Of a stretch of DNA of 64,000 nt, positions 32,879 through 46,053 are shown piece by piece. The position numbers and the translations under genes were made by a program. The notes beneath the pieces were generated by a model. The model did no database searches. It was not told the DNA's origin and saw only the letters and a program-made list of their open reading frames with translations. The stretch lies in assembly GCF_018294505.1 (NCBI RefSeq), contig NC_057795.1:521859184-521923183 (forward strand), given 5' to 3'. Source of the stretch: Triticum aestivum. Lineage: Eukaryota > Streptophyta > Magnoliopsida > Poales > Poaceae. Numbering within the stretch: position 1 is the first letter of the stretch; the number at the start of each line of letters is the position of its first letter.

Positions 32879-35800
32879 ATGGTCAACACGCGCGCTAACC
32901 CTGCTCCTCAAGAGCAGGCCGAAGGCAGTGAAGTCAGGGATGCAAATCTGCCTCATCCTCCTTCACTAGCCGAGGTTATGATGGAAGCTGAGAGAAACAA
33001 GCGGGAGACCAACCGTTTGTTGGAGCGTATTGAACAGAATACAGCACACCATCAGAGGACTAACGTGGTGTCACTCAGTGATTTTATCAAATTGCATCCA
33101 CCCACGTTCCACCACTCCATCGAGCCTCTCGACGCTGATGACTGGCTTCGCAGTATCTCTCACAAACTGCGTTCCGCGCTGGTAGTGGAGGCTGACAAGG
33201 TCACCTTTGCTGCATATCATCTTGAAGGCCCCGCCAGTCTATGGTGGGAGAATTATGGAGCTATGCGCCCAGCGGGCCATGTCACTACTTGGGCTGAATT
33301 CAGCGAGGCTTTCCGTGAACATCACATTCCGGAGGGTCTCATGGACCGTAAACGTGAGGAATTTTGCAGTTTCACCCAAGGCCGACTTTCTGTGGATGTT
33401 TACAGCAGGGAGTTTGGTAACCTCGCACGATATGCAACTGAGGAAGTGTCTACTGATGCCAAGAAGCAAGCAAGGTTCCGTAAGGGCCTTAGTCCTGAGC
33501 TTCGCCGTGACCTCCGTCTGCATGAGTGCACATCTTTTCAGAAACTTGTCAACAAAGCCATCAGTGCTGAAACGGGTCAGACTGACTATGACGCAACACG
33601 CAAGCATGGCCGTGATATGGGTTCCTCATCCGGTGCTGGTCCTCAGAAGCGCCGCGTGTGGGTACCCAACACCGCCCTGCCACCCAGGTTCACACCGAGG
33701 CCATCTTTCCAGGCGCCTCGCCCTGTTCAACAGTCTGCTCCAGCCAAGCCCTATGGGGGTCCAACTAACAATACTCCTCCACGTACCAGTTCCATGACTT
33801 GTTTCAAGTGTGGGGAATCTGGCCACTATATGCGTGAGTGTCCCCAGACCAACCCCAACCAGTCGGCTAAAGCTGTTGGCCGTGGCAAGCCGACAGGAAA
33901 AGTATTCCACGCCAAGCCGGTCACCGCCTCACGTGGCCATGTCAACTGTATCTCTGCCGAAGAAGCTCAAGAGGATCCCAACGTCGTTCTCGGTACGCTT
34001 CTTGTTAATTGCCACCCGGCATCTGTTCTTTTCGATACAGGAGCCTCTCATTCATTTATATCCGAGAACTATGCTCGTTTGCATAATACCGCATTCTGTG
34101 ACATGCCATCCACTATGGAAATTTCTACTTCCGGGTCTAGATGGCAGACCTCTAGGGTAAGTTATGGAAATGAAATCCAAGTCGACAGACTTGTTTTTCT
34201 TGCATCCTTGATAGCCCTTAAATCTTCAGATATTAATATCATTCTGGGTATGGACTGGATGTCAGCTCATCAAGCCAAAATTGATTGCTTCTCTAGGACT
34301 GTTCAACTCACCCATCCTTCGGGGAAGATAGTCAATGTCTTGACCCGAATAGCCAAGCGACAATTATATTCTCTTAACGCCAGCCCTTTGCCAGACCTTG
34401 AGGACATTCCGGTAGTCCGTGACTTCCCGGATGTCTTTCCAGAAGAATTGCCAGGTGTTCCACCTGACAGGGATGTTGAGTTCGTAATAGACCTCATCCC
34501 AGGAACCGTTCCGATTGCTAGAAGACCCTATAAGATGGCACCCCTAGAACTAGCCGAGCTTAAGAAACAACTCGATGAGTCCTTGAAAAAGGGTTTCATC
34601 CGACCTAGTTCATCTCCGTGGGCTTGCCCCGTCCTATTCGTCAAGAAGAAGGATGGTACGGACCGGATGGTTGTAGATTACCGACCTGTCAACTTGGTCA
34701 CAATCAAGAACAAATATCCACTCCCCAGGATCAACGACCTTTATGATCAGCTCGCTGGATCCTCAGTCTTCTCCAAGATGGATTTGAGGTTGGGCTACCA
34801 TCAAATCAAAATCAGAAACGGGGACATTCCTAAAACGGCCTTTGTTACTCGTTATGGCCAATACGAGTACACCGTCATGTCCTTCGGTTTAACCAACGCT
34901 CCAGCCACCTTTTCTCGGTTAATGAACTCAATCTTCATGGAGTATTTGGGTAAATTCGTCGTAGTTTATCTCGATGATATACTCATCTACTCCAAGAACG
35001 AGGAAGAACATGCCGAACATCTAAGGCTAGTGTTGAAGAAACTTCGAGAGCATGGCCTTTATGCCAAGTTTTCCAAATGTGAATTTTGGTTGTCAGAAGT
35101 GACCTATCTGGGTCATGTAATATCTGGTAAAGGTATTGCTGTTAACCCTGAGCGAGTTCAAGCCGTCCTTAATTGGACTCCACCCGAATCGGTCAAGCAA
35201 GTTCGGAGTTTTCTGGGCTTAGCGAGCTATTGTCGTCGCTTTGTCGAGAACTTCTCCAAGGTTGCTAAACCTCTAACCGAACTCCTCAAGAAAGATAAGA
35301 AGTTCGAGTGGACTCCACAATGTGAGCACAGCTTTCAGGAACTGAAAAGACGCCTGACTTCTGCTCCCGTACTGGTACCGCCAGACTTCTCCAAGGACTT
35401 TGTTATCTACTGCGACGCCTCGCGACAAGGACTAGGTTGCATTCTCATGCAAGATCGACACGTAATTGCTTACGCTTCACGGCAATTGCACCCACATGAG
35501 GAGAATTATCCTACTCATGATCTAGAGCTTGCAGCCGTAGTCTATGCACTTAAGACCTGGCGACATTACCTCCTCGGTAATCATTGCGAAATATTCACTG
35601 ATCACCAAAGTCTGAAGTACATTTTCACCCAACCGGATCTGAATCTCAGGCAAAGACGTTGGGTTGAATTGATCACAGACTTCGACTTAGGAATAACCTA
35701 CACCCCAGGGAAAGCCAACGTCATGGCTGATGTGCTAAGTCGTAAATCTTATTGTAACAACCTGAGGTTACAACAAAGTCAACCGCTTCTCCATGAGGAA

Positions 35801-37353
35801 TTTCGGAAGCTTAACCTTCACATTGTACCTCAAGGTTTTCTTTCCACCTTGGTGGCAAAACCTACCCTTACGGATCAGATTATCAAAGCACAGAAGGTAG
35901 ATCCGGGAATCTCCCGCATCAAGAGAAACATCCAGAAAGGATTTGCGAATTGCTTCTCCATTAATGATCAAGGGGTCGTATACTTCGGGAATCGACTAGT
36001 GGTTCCCAAAGTGCGAAACCTGAGGCGATTGATCCTTAAGGAAGCTCATGAATCTCCTCTCACCATTCATCCCGGTAGTACTAAGATGTATCAGGACCTA
36101 CGCCAGAGGTTCTGGTGGACTAGGATGAAGAGAGAAATTGCTCAGTATATTGCTAATTGCGACGTCTGTCGTCGTGTAAAAGCAGAGCATCAACGGCCTG
36201 CTGGCACCCTTCAACCCTTAGCTATTCCTGAATGGAAATGGGATAAAATTGGTATGGATTTCATTACCGGTTTTCCCAGGACCAAGAGAGGGAATAATGC
36301 TATCTTCGTCGTTGTCGATCGTCTTTCCAAAGTAGCCCATTTCCTACCTGTTCGTGAGAGTATAACCGCTAGTCAGCTGGCAGACTTATACATCTCCCGT
36401 ATAGTGTCTCTTCATGGTGTTCCTTTGGAAATTAACTCGGATCGAGGAAGTCTTTTCACCTCTCAATTTTGGGAAGTTTCCAAAATGCTATGGGGACTCG
36501 TCTCTCATTTAGCACCGCTTTCCACCCTCAGTCAAGTGGTCAAGTGGAACGCGTCAACCAAATTCTAGAAGACATGCTTCGAGCCTCTGTTATCTCATTC
36601 GGAATGGACTGGGAGAAGTGCCTTCCATTTGCCGAATTCGCTTACAACAACAGCTATCAATCTAGCTTGGGTAAAGCCCCTTTTGAAGTTCTCTATGGAC
36701 GACGGTGTCGAACACCCCTTAACTGGTCAGAGACCGGGGAAAGACAATTCTTTGGCCCGGATATGATTCAGGAAGCAGAAGAACAAGTTCGTATCGTTCG
36801 TGAAAAGTTGAAAGCAGCCCAATCTCGTCAAAAGAGTCAATATGACCGAAAACATAAGGCTATGACTTTCGAGGTTGACGAGAAGGCTTATCTTCGGGTC
36901 ACCCCTCTGAAGGGAACCCATCGTTTCGGTATCAAAGGCAAATTGGCTCCTCGTTACATTGGACCTTTTCACATTCTCGCCAAACGAGGAGAAGTTGCCT
37001 ACCAGTTGGAACTACCTCCGCACCTCTCCAGAGTCCACGATGTCTTCCACGTTTCTCAACTCAGGCGTTGCTTCTCAGATCCTATCCGTGGAATGGACCA
37101 CGAAACGCTTGATCTCCAAGATAATCTTACATATCCAGAGTACCCCATTCGTATCCTCGATCAGGCCGAACGTACCACCCGACGTCATAATATCAAGTTT
37201 CTCAAAGTTCAATGGTCGCACCATTCTGAGGATGAAGCAACTTGGGAAAGGGAGGATCGTCTCCGACTTGAATATCCCGCCTTCTTCCCGGAGGAACCCA
37301 AATCTCGGGACGAGATTCTTTTGAGTGGGGGTGAGTTGTCACACCCTAGCTAG
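32879..37353 (+). pseudogene. Chromovirus gag-pol polyprotein, one frameshift
   Basis: ATG at 32879 ([10 protein letters not shown]). Parts in order: Retrotrans_gag core ([13 protein letters not shown]), CCHC knuckle [14 protein letters not shown] (33800-33841), protease DTG (34034-34042), RT with YLDD at 34967-34978, RNase [11 protein letters not shown] (~35408), integrase with HHCC finger (36069-36180) and D-D-E at 36257, 36440 and 36547, a GPF/GPY-like module and a C-terminal chromodomain (about 37137-37280). A one-base loss at about 36471-36476, between the second Asp and the Glu of integrase, shifts the frame; all else is open. The stop codon (37351-37353) lies 17 bases inside the 3' LTR. 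The chromodomain is expected to steer insertion to heterochromatin. Confidence 0.94.
37321..37336 (+). other. Polypurine tract of the chromovirus
   Basis: TTGAGTGGGGGTGAGT directly precedes the 3' LTR and overlaps the last codons of pol, so coding and priming functions share these bases. Confidence 0.85.
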
Positions 37354-40300
37354 TCATGCATCAGAGTGTGTGCATCATGTTTAAAATTCCATTTAATTTG
37401 AAATGGGGATTTGTGAAACCCTCAGAATCATTTCTGAAAAATGACCCAAATAAAAATTTCTCCAAAAGGGTCCAAGAAAATGCTCATGTTGCTCTCTGAA
37501 AATATTGGACAGAGATAAAAATCAAACCAATATTTTTAAGAGCTCATAGGTATTTATTTTGGGCATTTGGAATTAATGCATAAATATTTGCATTGGAAAT
37601 ATATTAGCTATATATATTAATATATGTCCAAATATTATGCCATTTATAAAGGAGCTCTCGAATAATATATCTAGCTCCTGCAAAAATTGGCATAAGGTAA
37701 ATAAATGATTTAATATATTATTTAAATCAAAACAAATGTCAGAAAATTAAAATAACAGAAATAAATAAAAGGGAGGACCTTACCTGGGCTCCTCCCTGTG
37801 CAGCCCAGCCAGCTGGCCGGCCCAGCCAGCAGGCGGCCCAGCCCGCCTCCCTCCTCTGTCGTCTTCGTCCTCGACAGAGGGAGGGGAGTGTGGCCGGCGC
37901 GCGCGCGCCACCGCGCCACGCCACCTGCTCGCCTGCCTGCCTGCCCCTCCCCTCCTCGTCTCGATGCCCCGAACGACGCCACGCCCTCCCCCCTGCTCTC
38001 TCTCACTCTCCCGCGGTTCTTCCCTCCTCTCCCTCGCTCTCTCTCTCACGGCCGAACACCACCATCGCCGCCGTTCGCCATAGCAGCCGTCACCGGCCAC
38101 CCCTCGCCCCTCCGCTGAGCTCAGGAGCTCCGCCGCGACCCCCTCTTCCTCCCCACCAAGACAAGCCCCTCCGGAAGCCCTGCATCGCCGCCCACGTCGC
38201 CGTTCCCCTCCTCGGCCACCGGAGATCGTCGTCGTCGAATCGAGAGCTACCGAATGTCCCCGAGCCCGCTAACCCTCCCTGCAGCTCCGCGGTGAGCCAC
38301 TGACCCGATTCCCCCTTGCCCCGTCGTCCCTAGCATCCTGTAGTTGCCGCCCCCTTGAGCTCCGAAGCTCGCCGCCGCCGTGCCTCGTCGCCGCCGTGGC
38401 TGGAGCCGTTGTAGCTCGAAGCCGAGCACACCATCGTGCTCCACACCTCACCAGGAGCACGTAGCACGCACCAACGCCTCCCCTAGCGCCCTGCATCGCC
38501 TAACCCGCCGTTGGCCGAACTCCGGCCGCCGCTCACGAGCTCGCCGTCGTCGATACCGGCCACCTCAGGCACGGCCACCACCACCGTTCGACGCGCGGGA
38601 GCAAGGGCTCTCCAACGAGCCCAAGCACGGCCTCGCCCGTGCTCTGTAGCGCATTTCCGCATCGCGCCGCCGTCTCGGGCCTCGCCGGCGTCATGTCGCC
38701 GGTGGGTTTGACCCACCTTGACCACGGCAGGACCCCCCTGTGTCCCTGACAGGTGGGCCCAGCCCTGTTAGCTAATTAGGATTAGCACTAACCGAATTAG
38801 TTAAACTAACTACCCCCCCTGACACTGACCAGTGGGCCCCAGCGCCACTAATTCCTAATTAGGATTAAATTAACCCTGTTAAACCCCCCTGTCACTGACG
38901 TGTGGCCCCCACACGTCAGGTTTGACCTCAGCCAGCCGCAGTTGACCACTGACGTCATGCTGACGTCATGCTGGCGCAATATATATATTTCTGGATTTAA
39001 TTTAAATCAGGAAATTCCAGAATATTATTTAAACTTCAAAAATTCATAACTTTTATTCTGTAACTCCAAATCAGACAAATTATATATGAAAAATGATCAG
39101 AAAAATCCAATCTATCCATCTGTACTATTTTCATGCATGATCAAACAAGTTAAATTGATGTTTTAAGCAGAACAAGGAAAAGCACTTTAAAAGGCCATGT
39201 TTGAGTTTGAAATTTGAATCTTTGATTCAAATTGGTTCAAACCCTTCTGGTTTTAGTTGCATTAGCCCAACACACTCATATTGCCATGTTTCATGCATGC
39301 ATCATATTGTTGCACATTGTTTGGTGATGGTTGTGTATCGGTGTCCTTTGCGACAGGTTCTGCCTCCGAGGAGTACCGTGATTACCCTAACGAAGAACCG
39401 TATCAGTGCATCGAACCATCAGGCAAGCAACTAACCATTTGATCATATCGATACAATCCCATGTTCTCGCTCCTGCTCTCTTTTACTGCATTAAGACAAC
39501 GCGTTTCAAACTGCTGTGTGCTACGGTAGTTGAACCCATTTCCTCTGCATGACCTGTCATTGCCACAGTAACTAGATGAAACCCACTAGCATGTGTAGGA
39601 GTTGATTGAGCCATATGTATGTGTTGTTCCTACCTTGCTATGCCTGCTATGCTTAGAGTCGTGTCAGGTCTGGTTCATCTGGGTGATGGCTAGAGTGAAA
39701 TGATTATGTCGGAAATGAGAGTGGTGTGGTGAACACGATTTGGTAAAGGTATCGATGAGAGGCCATGTAGGAGTACATGGTGGGTTGTTTCATTGAAGCC
39801 GACCTTAAGCACTGAGATCTATATGCGTGATTTAAGATACAGCTACTACCATGCATTGGGCCCTGAAATATGACCCCGCTCGACTTCTTATTCACCCTAG
39901 CTCTCTGTCCAGGAGTTGCAAGTAGTTTCTGGTGTTTGTAGCCTACTGGAGGCCGTGGACAGCGCTGACCATAGGGGTGGGCTGTGATGCGGTAGGTACA
40001 TGGCCGGGTGTACCGAATACCCGTTAGGTATCTCGGGAACCCTGTTCACATCGTTCGGGGCCGTATGGGAAACCTCGGCCGGACTCCCTGCGGATGGAAC
40101 CTGAATAGGCGATAAACCTGGACTAGAGGCTTAAGTGTTTAGGTAGGTCGTGGTCTACACCCACGTCGGCTTTCGCTTGAAGTCTGCCGAGCACATGTCG
40201 TGTGCAGACGCTAAGTGGTGGAAACATGTATGAAGAAGTACACCCCTGCAGGGTTAACATGATCTATTCGAATAGCCGCGTCCGCGGTAAAGGACTACTT

Positions 40301-41476
40301 GGTTGCCTATACAGTTCATAGACAAGTAAATGGAAACTACTAAAAGCCTCAAGATAAGTGTGAGTGCCGAGGATGGCTCTTCGTAGGAAGACGGAGGTGG
40401 ATCCTCGGTAGTGTATTGAAGTGGTGAGTAGTGGACTCGTGTGCGCAAAACCATTTCAAGTTGGAGTATCGTAGGATAGCCTAGCCAACAGTCAAAGCTG
40501 GCTTGCTGCAATAACCCCACCAACCCTTCTTGATAATATGCATGTATGTAGGATCTGATGTAAGTCTTGCTGAGTACCTTTGTACTCATGTTGCTATAAT
40601 CTACATTTTTACAGAAGACGCTGCAACCCCTTCTGATGGGTTCTATGTAGACGTTGACATCAACGAGTAGGCTAAAGACCCAGGTGGTGACCCTGAGCTT
40701 GTGAAGGACCACGTAGTATAGTAGGCTTTCCAAGCCTCTTTTATTTTACTAGTTGTCTGTACTCAGACAAGTTACTTCCGCTGCTGGTTTGTATGACTGT
40801 ATGACTTGTATGTTGGGTTGTGAGACCCGTACCTTTGTGTATGTTATGTATGGCTCCCTGAGCCTTAAATAAAGTACTTGTGTCGTAGAGTCATGTTGTG
40901 ATGCTTCGTTGTATTTGCACATATCGAGCATATTGTGTGTATGATTGAAATGCTTGGTATGTGTGGGATCTGACTATCAAGTTGTTTATCTTTAGTAGCC
41001 TCTCTTACCGGGAAATGTCTCCTAGTGTTACCGCTGAGCCATGGTAGCTTGCTATTGCTCTGGAACACTTAGGCTGGCCGGCATGTGTCCTTCTTCGTTC
41101 CTGTGTCTGTCCCTTCGGGGAAATGTCACGCTTTGAGTACCGGAGTCCTGTTAGCCCGCTACAGCCCGGTTTACCGGAGTCCTGCTAGCCCAGTGCTACA
41201 GCCCGGACCCACTTGCTGATGACCGACACGTTCGAAGCTGGGTCATGGATGCCTGTCCCTGTAAGTCTGTGCCACTTTGGGTTTACGACTAGTCATGTCA
41301 GCCCGGGCTCCTTATCATATGGATGCTAGCGACACTATCATATACGTGAGCCAAAAGGCGCAAACGGTCCCGGGCAAAGGTAAGGCGACACCCGTGGGGA
41401 TACCGTGCGTGAGGCCGCAAAGTGATATGAGGTGTTACCGGCTAGATCGATGTGACATCGAGTCGGGGTCCTGACA
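37337..41476 (+). repeat. 3' LTR of the chromovirus (4140 bp)
   Basis: Nearly identical to the 5' LTR, with the same ends, GC-rich block (37790-38710) and AATAAAG signal (near 40867). Two patches differ strongly from the 5' copy (about 39835-39905 and 40100-40260), while the flanks hardly differ. The (GC)n run near 37898 is four bases shorter than in the 5' LTR. Confidence 0.93.
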
Positions 41477-41481
41477 CTATG

Positions 41482-44400
41482 GCTGAGGCATAGGGGATGA
41501 CACTCATCTTTTCTCTATCTTCTGTCGAGGTCGGGCATTGAGTCGTGCTCAATCTCACACCTTGCAATACGGGCAAGAATCCCTTCTTGGACTTATCCAT
41601 ATTGAATTTCTTCAATATCTTGTCAAGGTATGTGCTTTGTGAAAGACCAATGAGGCGTCTCGATCTATCTCTATAGATCTTGATGCCTAATATGTAAGCA
41701 GCTTCTCCAAGGTCCTTCATTGAAAAACACTTATTCAAGTAGGCCTTTGCGCTTTCCAAAAGTTCTATATCATTTCCCATCAATAGTATGTCATCTACAT
41801 ATAATATGAGAAATCCTACAGAGCTCCCACTCACTTTCTTGTAAACACAGGCTTCTCCATAAGTCTTCATAAACCCAAACACTTTGATCATTTCATTAAA
41901 GCGAATGTTCCAACTCTGAGATGCTTGCACCAGCCCATAGATGGAGCGATGGAGCTTGCACACCTTGTCAGCATTCTTAGTATCGACAAAACCTTCCGGC
42001 TGCATCATATACAATTCTTCCTTAAAGAAACCATTAAGGAATGCCGTTTTAACGTCCATTTGCCATATCTCATAATCATAGAATGTGGCAACTACTGACA
42101 TGATTCGGACGGACTTCAGCTTCACTACGCGTGAGAAGGTCACATCGTAGTCAACCCCTTGATCTTGTCGATAACCCTTAGCGACAAGCCGAGCCTTATA
42201 GATGGTCACATTACCATCCGCGTCAGTCTTCTTCTTAAAGATCCACTTATTTTCTATGGCTTGCCGATCATCGGGCAAGTCTTTCAAAGTCCACACTTTG
42301 TTTTCATACATGGATCATATCTCGAATTTCATGGATTCAAGCCATTTGTTGGAATCCGGGCCCGCCATTTCTTCTTCATAGTTCAAAGGTTCACTATTGT
42401 CTAACAACATGATTTCCAGGACAGGGTTGTCGTACCACTCTGGTGCGGAGCGTGCCCTTGTGGACCTACAAAGTTCAGTAGCAACTTCATCCGAAGTTTC
42501 CTGACCATCCTCATTAACTTCCTCTCCAGTCGGCGCAGGCACCACAGAAACATCTTCCTGAACTACGCTACTCTCCTATTCAAGAGGCAGTACTTCATCA
42601 AGTTCTACTTTCCTCCCACTTACTTCTTTTGAGAGAAACACTTTCTCCAGAAATATCCGTTCTTGACAACAAAGTTCTTGCCTTCAGATTTGAGGTAGAA
42701 GGTATACCCAATGGTTTCCTTAGGGTATCCTCTGAAGACACATTTTTCCGACTTGGGTTCGAGCTTTTCAGGTTGAAGTTTCTTGACATAAGCATTGCAT
42801 CCCCAAACTATTAGAAATGACAGTTTAGGTTTCTTCCCAAACCATAATTCATACGGTGTCGTCTCAACGGATTTAGATGGTGCCCTATTTAAAGTGAATG
42901 TGACTGTCTCTAAAGCATAACCCGAAAATGATAGCGGTAAATCGGTAAGAGACATCATAGATCGCACCATATCCAATAGAGTGCGATTATGATGTTCGGA
43001 CACACCATTATGCTGAGGTGTTCCAGGCGGCATGAGTTGTGAAACAATTCCACATTTCCTTAAGTGCGTACCAAACTCGTGACTCAAATCTTCTCCTCCA
43101 CAATCTGATTGTAAGAACTTTATTTTTCTGTCACGTTGATTATCTACCTCACTCTGAAATTCCTTGAACTTTTCAAAGGTCTCAGACTTGTGTTTCATTA
43201 AGTAGGCATACCCATATCTACTTAAGTCATCAGTGAGGGTCAGAACATAACGATAGCCACCATGAGCCTCAACGCTCATTGGACCACACACATCAGTATG
43301 TATTATTTCTAACAAGTTGCTCGCTCGCTCCATTGTTCCGGAGAACGGAGTCTTGGTCATTTTGCCCATGAGGCATGGTTCGCATGTGTCAAATGATTCA
43401 TAATCAAGAGACTCCAAAAGTCCATCTGCATGGAGTTTCTTCATGCGTTTGACACCAATGTGACCAAGGTGGCAGTGCCACAAGTATGTGGGGCTATCAT
43501 TATCAACCTTACATCTTTTGGCATTCACACTATGAATATGTGTAACATCACGTTCGAGATTCAATAAAAATAAACCATTGACCAGCGGGGCATGACCATA
43601 AAACATATCTCTCATATAAATAGAACAACCATTATTCTTGGATTTAAATGAGTAGTCATCTCACATTAAACGAGATCCGGATACAATGTTCATGCTCAAA
43701 GCTGTCACTAAATAACAATTATTGAGGTTTAAAACTAACCCCCTAGGTAAATGTAGAGGTAGCGTGCCGACGGTGATCACATCGACCTTGGAACCATTCC
43801 CGACGCACATCGTCACCTCGTCCTTTGTCAGTCTCTTCTTATTCCGCAGCTCCTGTTTTGAGTTACAAATATGAGCAACCGCACCGGTATCAAATACCTA
43901 GGAGCTACTACGAGTGTTGGTAAGGTACACATCAATAACATGTATATCACATATACCTTTGGCGTTGCCTGCCTTCTTATCTGCTAAGTACTTGGGGCAG
44001 TTTCGCTTCCAGTGACCATTTCCCTTGCAATAAAAGCACTGAGTCTCTGGCTTGGGTCCATTCTTTGGCTTTTTCCCGGCAACTGATTTACCGGGCGCGA
44101 AAACTCCCTTGTCGTCCTTCTTGAAGTTTTTTTACCCTTGCCTTTCTTGAAACTAGTGGTCTTATTCACCATCAAACTTGATGTTCCTTTTTGATTTCCA
44201 CCTCCGCTGATTTCAGCATTGAATATAACTCAGGAATGGACTTCTCCATCCCTTGCATATTGTAGTTCATCACAAAGCTCTTGTAGCTAGGTGGAAGCAA
44301 CTGGAGGATCTTGTCAATGACCGAGTCATCTGGAAGATTAACTCCCAGCTGAGACAAACGGCTGTGCAACATAGACATTGTGAGTATGTGCTCGCTGACA

Positions 44401-44777
44401 GAACTGTTTTCCTCCATCTTACAACTATAGAACTTGTCGGAGACTTCATATCTCTCGACCTGGTCATGAGCTTGGAACATCCCATATGCTTCGTGTTGCT
44501 CAAAATGCTTTTGGAGCCCCGATTCTAAGCTGTAAAGCATGCTGCACTGAACCTGGGAGTAATCATCACTACGCGACTGTCAGGCGTTCATAACGTATTA
44601 AGTTGCTGGGAAAATGGGTGCGTCACCTAGCAGTGCTTCAAGGACATATGCTTTCTTGGCAGCTACGAGGATGATCCTCAAGTTTTGGACCCAATCTGTA
44701 TAGTTGCTACCATCGTCTTTCAGCTTGGTTTTCTCTAGGAACGCATTGAAGTTGAGGGCAACATTAGCGTGGGCCAT
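41482..44777 (-). pseudogene. Copia B gag-pol, N-terminal part through RT
   Basis: ATG at 44777-44775 (minus strand; MAHANVALNFNAF). Visible: gag; CCHC knuckle CFYCKGNGHWKRNC (about 44040-43999); protease DTG near 43888; integrase (HCHLGH, CEPC, HTDVCGP; 43615-42620); RT with intact YVDD (41801-41790). Stops include a TAA near 44600 in gag, TAG before the protease DTG, TGA near 43660 and TGA at 42312-42314; frameshifts occur near 44100 and 42620. The frame then runs to the chromovirus insertion and continues at 27184. Mutations are more numerous than in Copia A. Confidence 0.9.
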
Positions 44778-46053
44778 TTGATCTACAAGACATGTTGTAA
44801 AGATATTTTAGACTATGTTCATGATAATTAAGTTCATCTAATCAAATTATTTAATGAACTCCCACTTATATAGACATCTCTCTAGTCATCTAAGTGATAC
44901 ATGATCCGAATCAACTAGGCCGTGTCCGATCATCACGTGAGACGGACTAGTCATCATCGGTGAACATCTCCATGTTGATCGTATCTGCTATACGACTAAT
45001 GTTAGACCTTTTGTTCTCTTGTGTTCCGAGGCCATGTCTGTACATGCTAGGCTCGTCAAGTCAACCTAAGTGTTTTGCATGTGTAAATCTGGCTTACACC
45101 CATTGTATGCGAACATTAGAATCTATCACACCCGATCATCACGTGGTGCTTCGAAACAACAAACCTTAGCAACGGTGCACAATTAGGGGGAACACTTTAT
45201 TGAAATTTTAGTGAGGGATCATCTTATTTATGCTACCGTCGTTCTAAGCAAATAAGATGTAAACATGACAAACATCACATGCAAATCATAAAGTGACATG
45301 ATATGGCCAATATCATCTTGCGCCTTTGATCTCCATCTTTGAGGTGCGGCATGATCACCTTCGTCACCGGCATGACACCATGATCTCCATCATCGTGTCT
45401 TCATAAAGTTGTCTCGCCAATTATTACTTCTACTACTAGGGCTAATAGTTAGCAATAAAGTAAAGTAATTACATGGCGTTTACATTGACACTCGAGTCAT
45501 ACAATAAATTAAGACAACTCCTATGGCTCCTACCGGTTGTCATACTCATCGACATGCAAGTTATGATTCCTATTACAAGAACATGATCAATCTCATACAT
45601 CACATATATCATTCAGCACATCCTTTTTGGCCATATCACATCACATAGCATACCTTGCAAAAATAAGTTAGACGTCCTCTAATTGTTGTTGCATGTTTTA
45701 CGTGGCTGCTATGGGTTTCTTGCAAGAACGTTTTTTACCTACGCAAAACCACAATGGTGATATGTCAACTGCTATTTACCCTTCATAAGAAGCCTTTTCA
45801 TCGAATCCGATCCGACTAAAGTGGGAGAAACAGACACCCGCTAGCCACCTTATGCATCAAGTGCATGTCAGTCGGTGGAACCTATCTCACGTAAGCATAC
45901 GTGTAAGGTCGGTCCAGGATGCTTCATCCCACAATGCCACCGAATCAAGATAAGACTAGTAATGGTAAGCAAATTGAACAAATCATTGCCCACAACTACT
46001 TTGTGTTCTACTCGTGCATAGAATCTACGCATAGACCTAGCCCATGAGGCCAC
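44778..46053 (-). other. 5' leader and primer site of Copia B
   Basis: Non-coding region of 1.28 kb between the 5' LTR and gag, as in Copia C (53653-54959), to which it is clearly similar. The primer site, minus strand GTGGCCTCATGGGC next to the LTR end at 46054, is a mutated form of the tRNA-Met complement. No gene is supported in it. Confidence 0.75.

Larger units (their letters stand above)
27185..41476 (+). mobile_element. Ty3/Gypsy chromovirus, Tekay/Del type, complete (14.3 kb)
   Basis: Complete element with two ~4.14 kb LTRs (27185-31332; 37337-41476), TG...CA ends and a perfect CTATG target duplication (27180-27184; 41477-41481). Order: primer site for initiator tRNA-Met, an extra ORF, gag-pol with a C-terminal chromodomain, polypurine tract. 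Long LTRs and the chromodomain type point to the Tekay/Del lineage. The LTRs are about 98% alike by eye apart from two patches, so the insertion is recent. It landed in the RT/RNase H region of Copia B and is the youngest layer of this nest. Confidence 0.94.
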
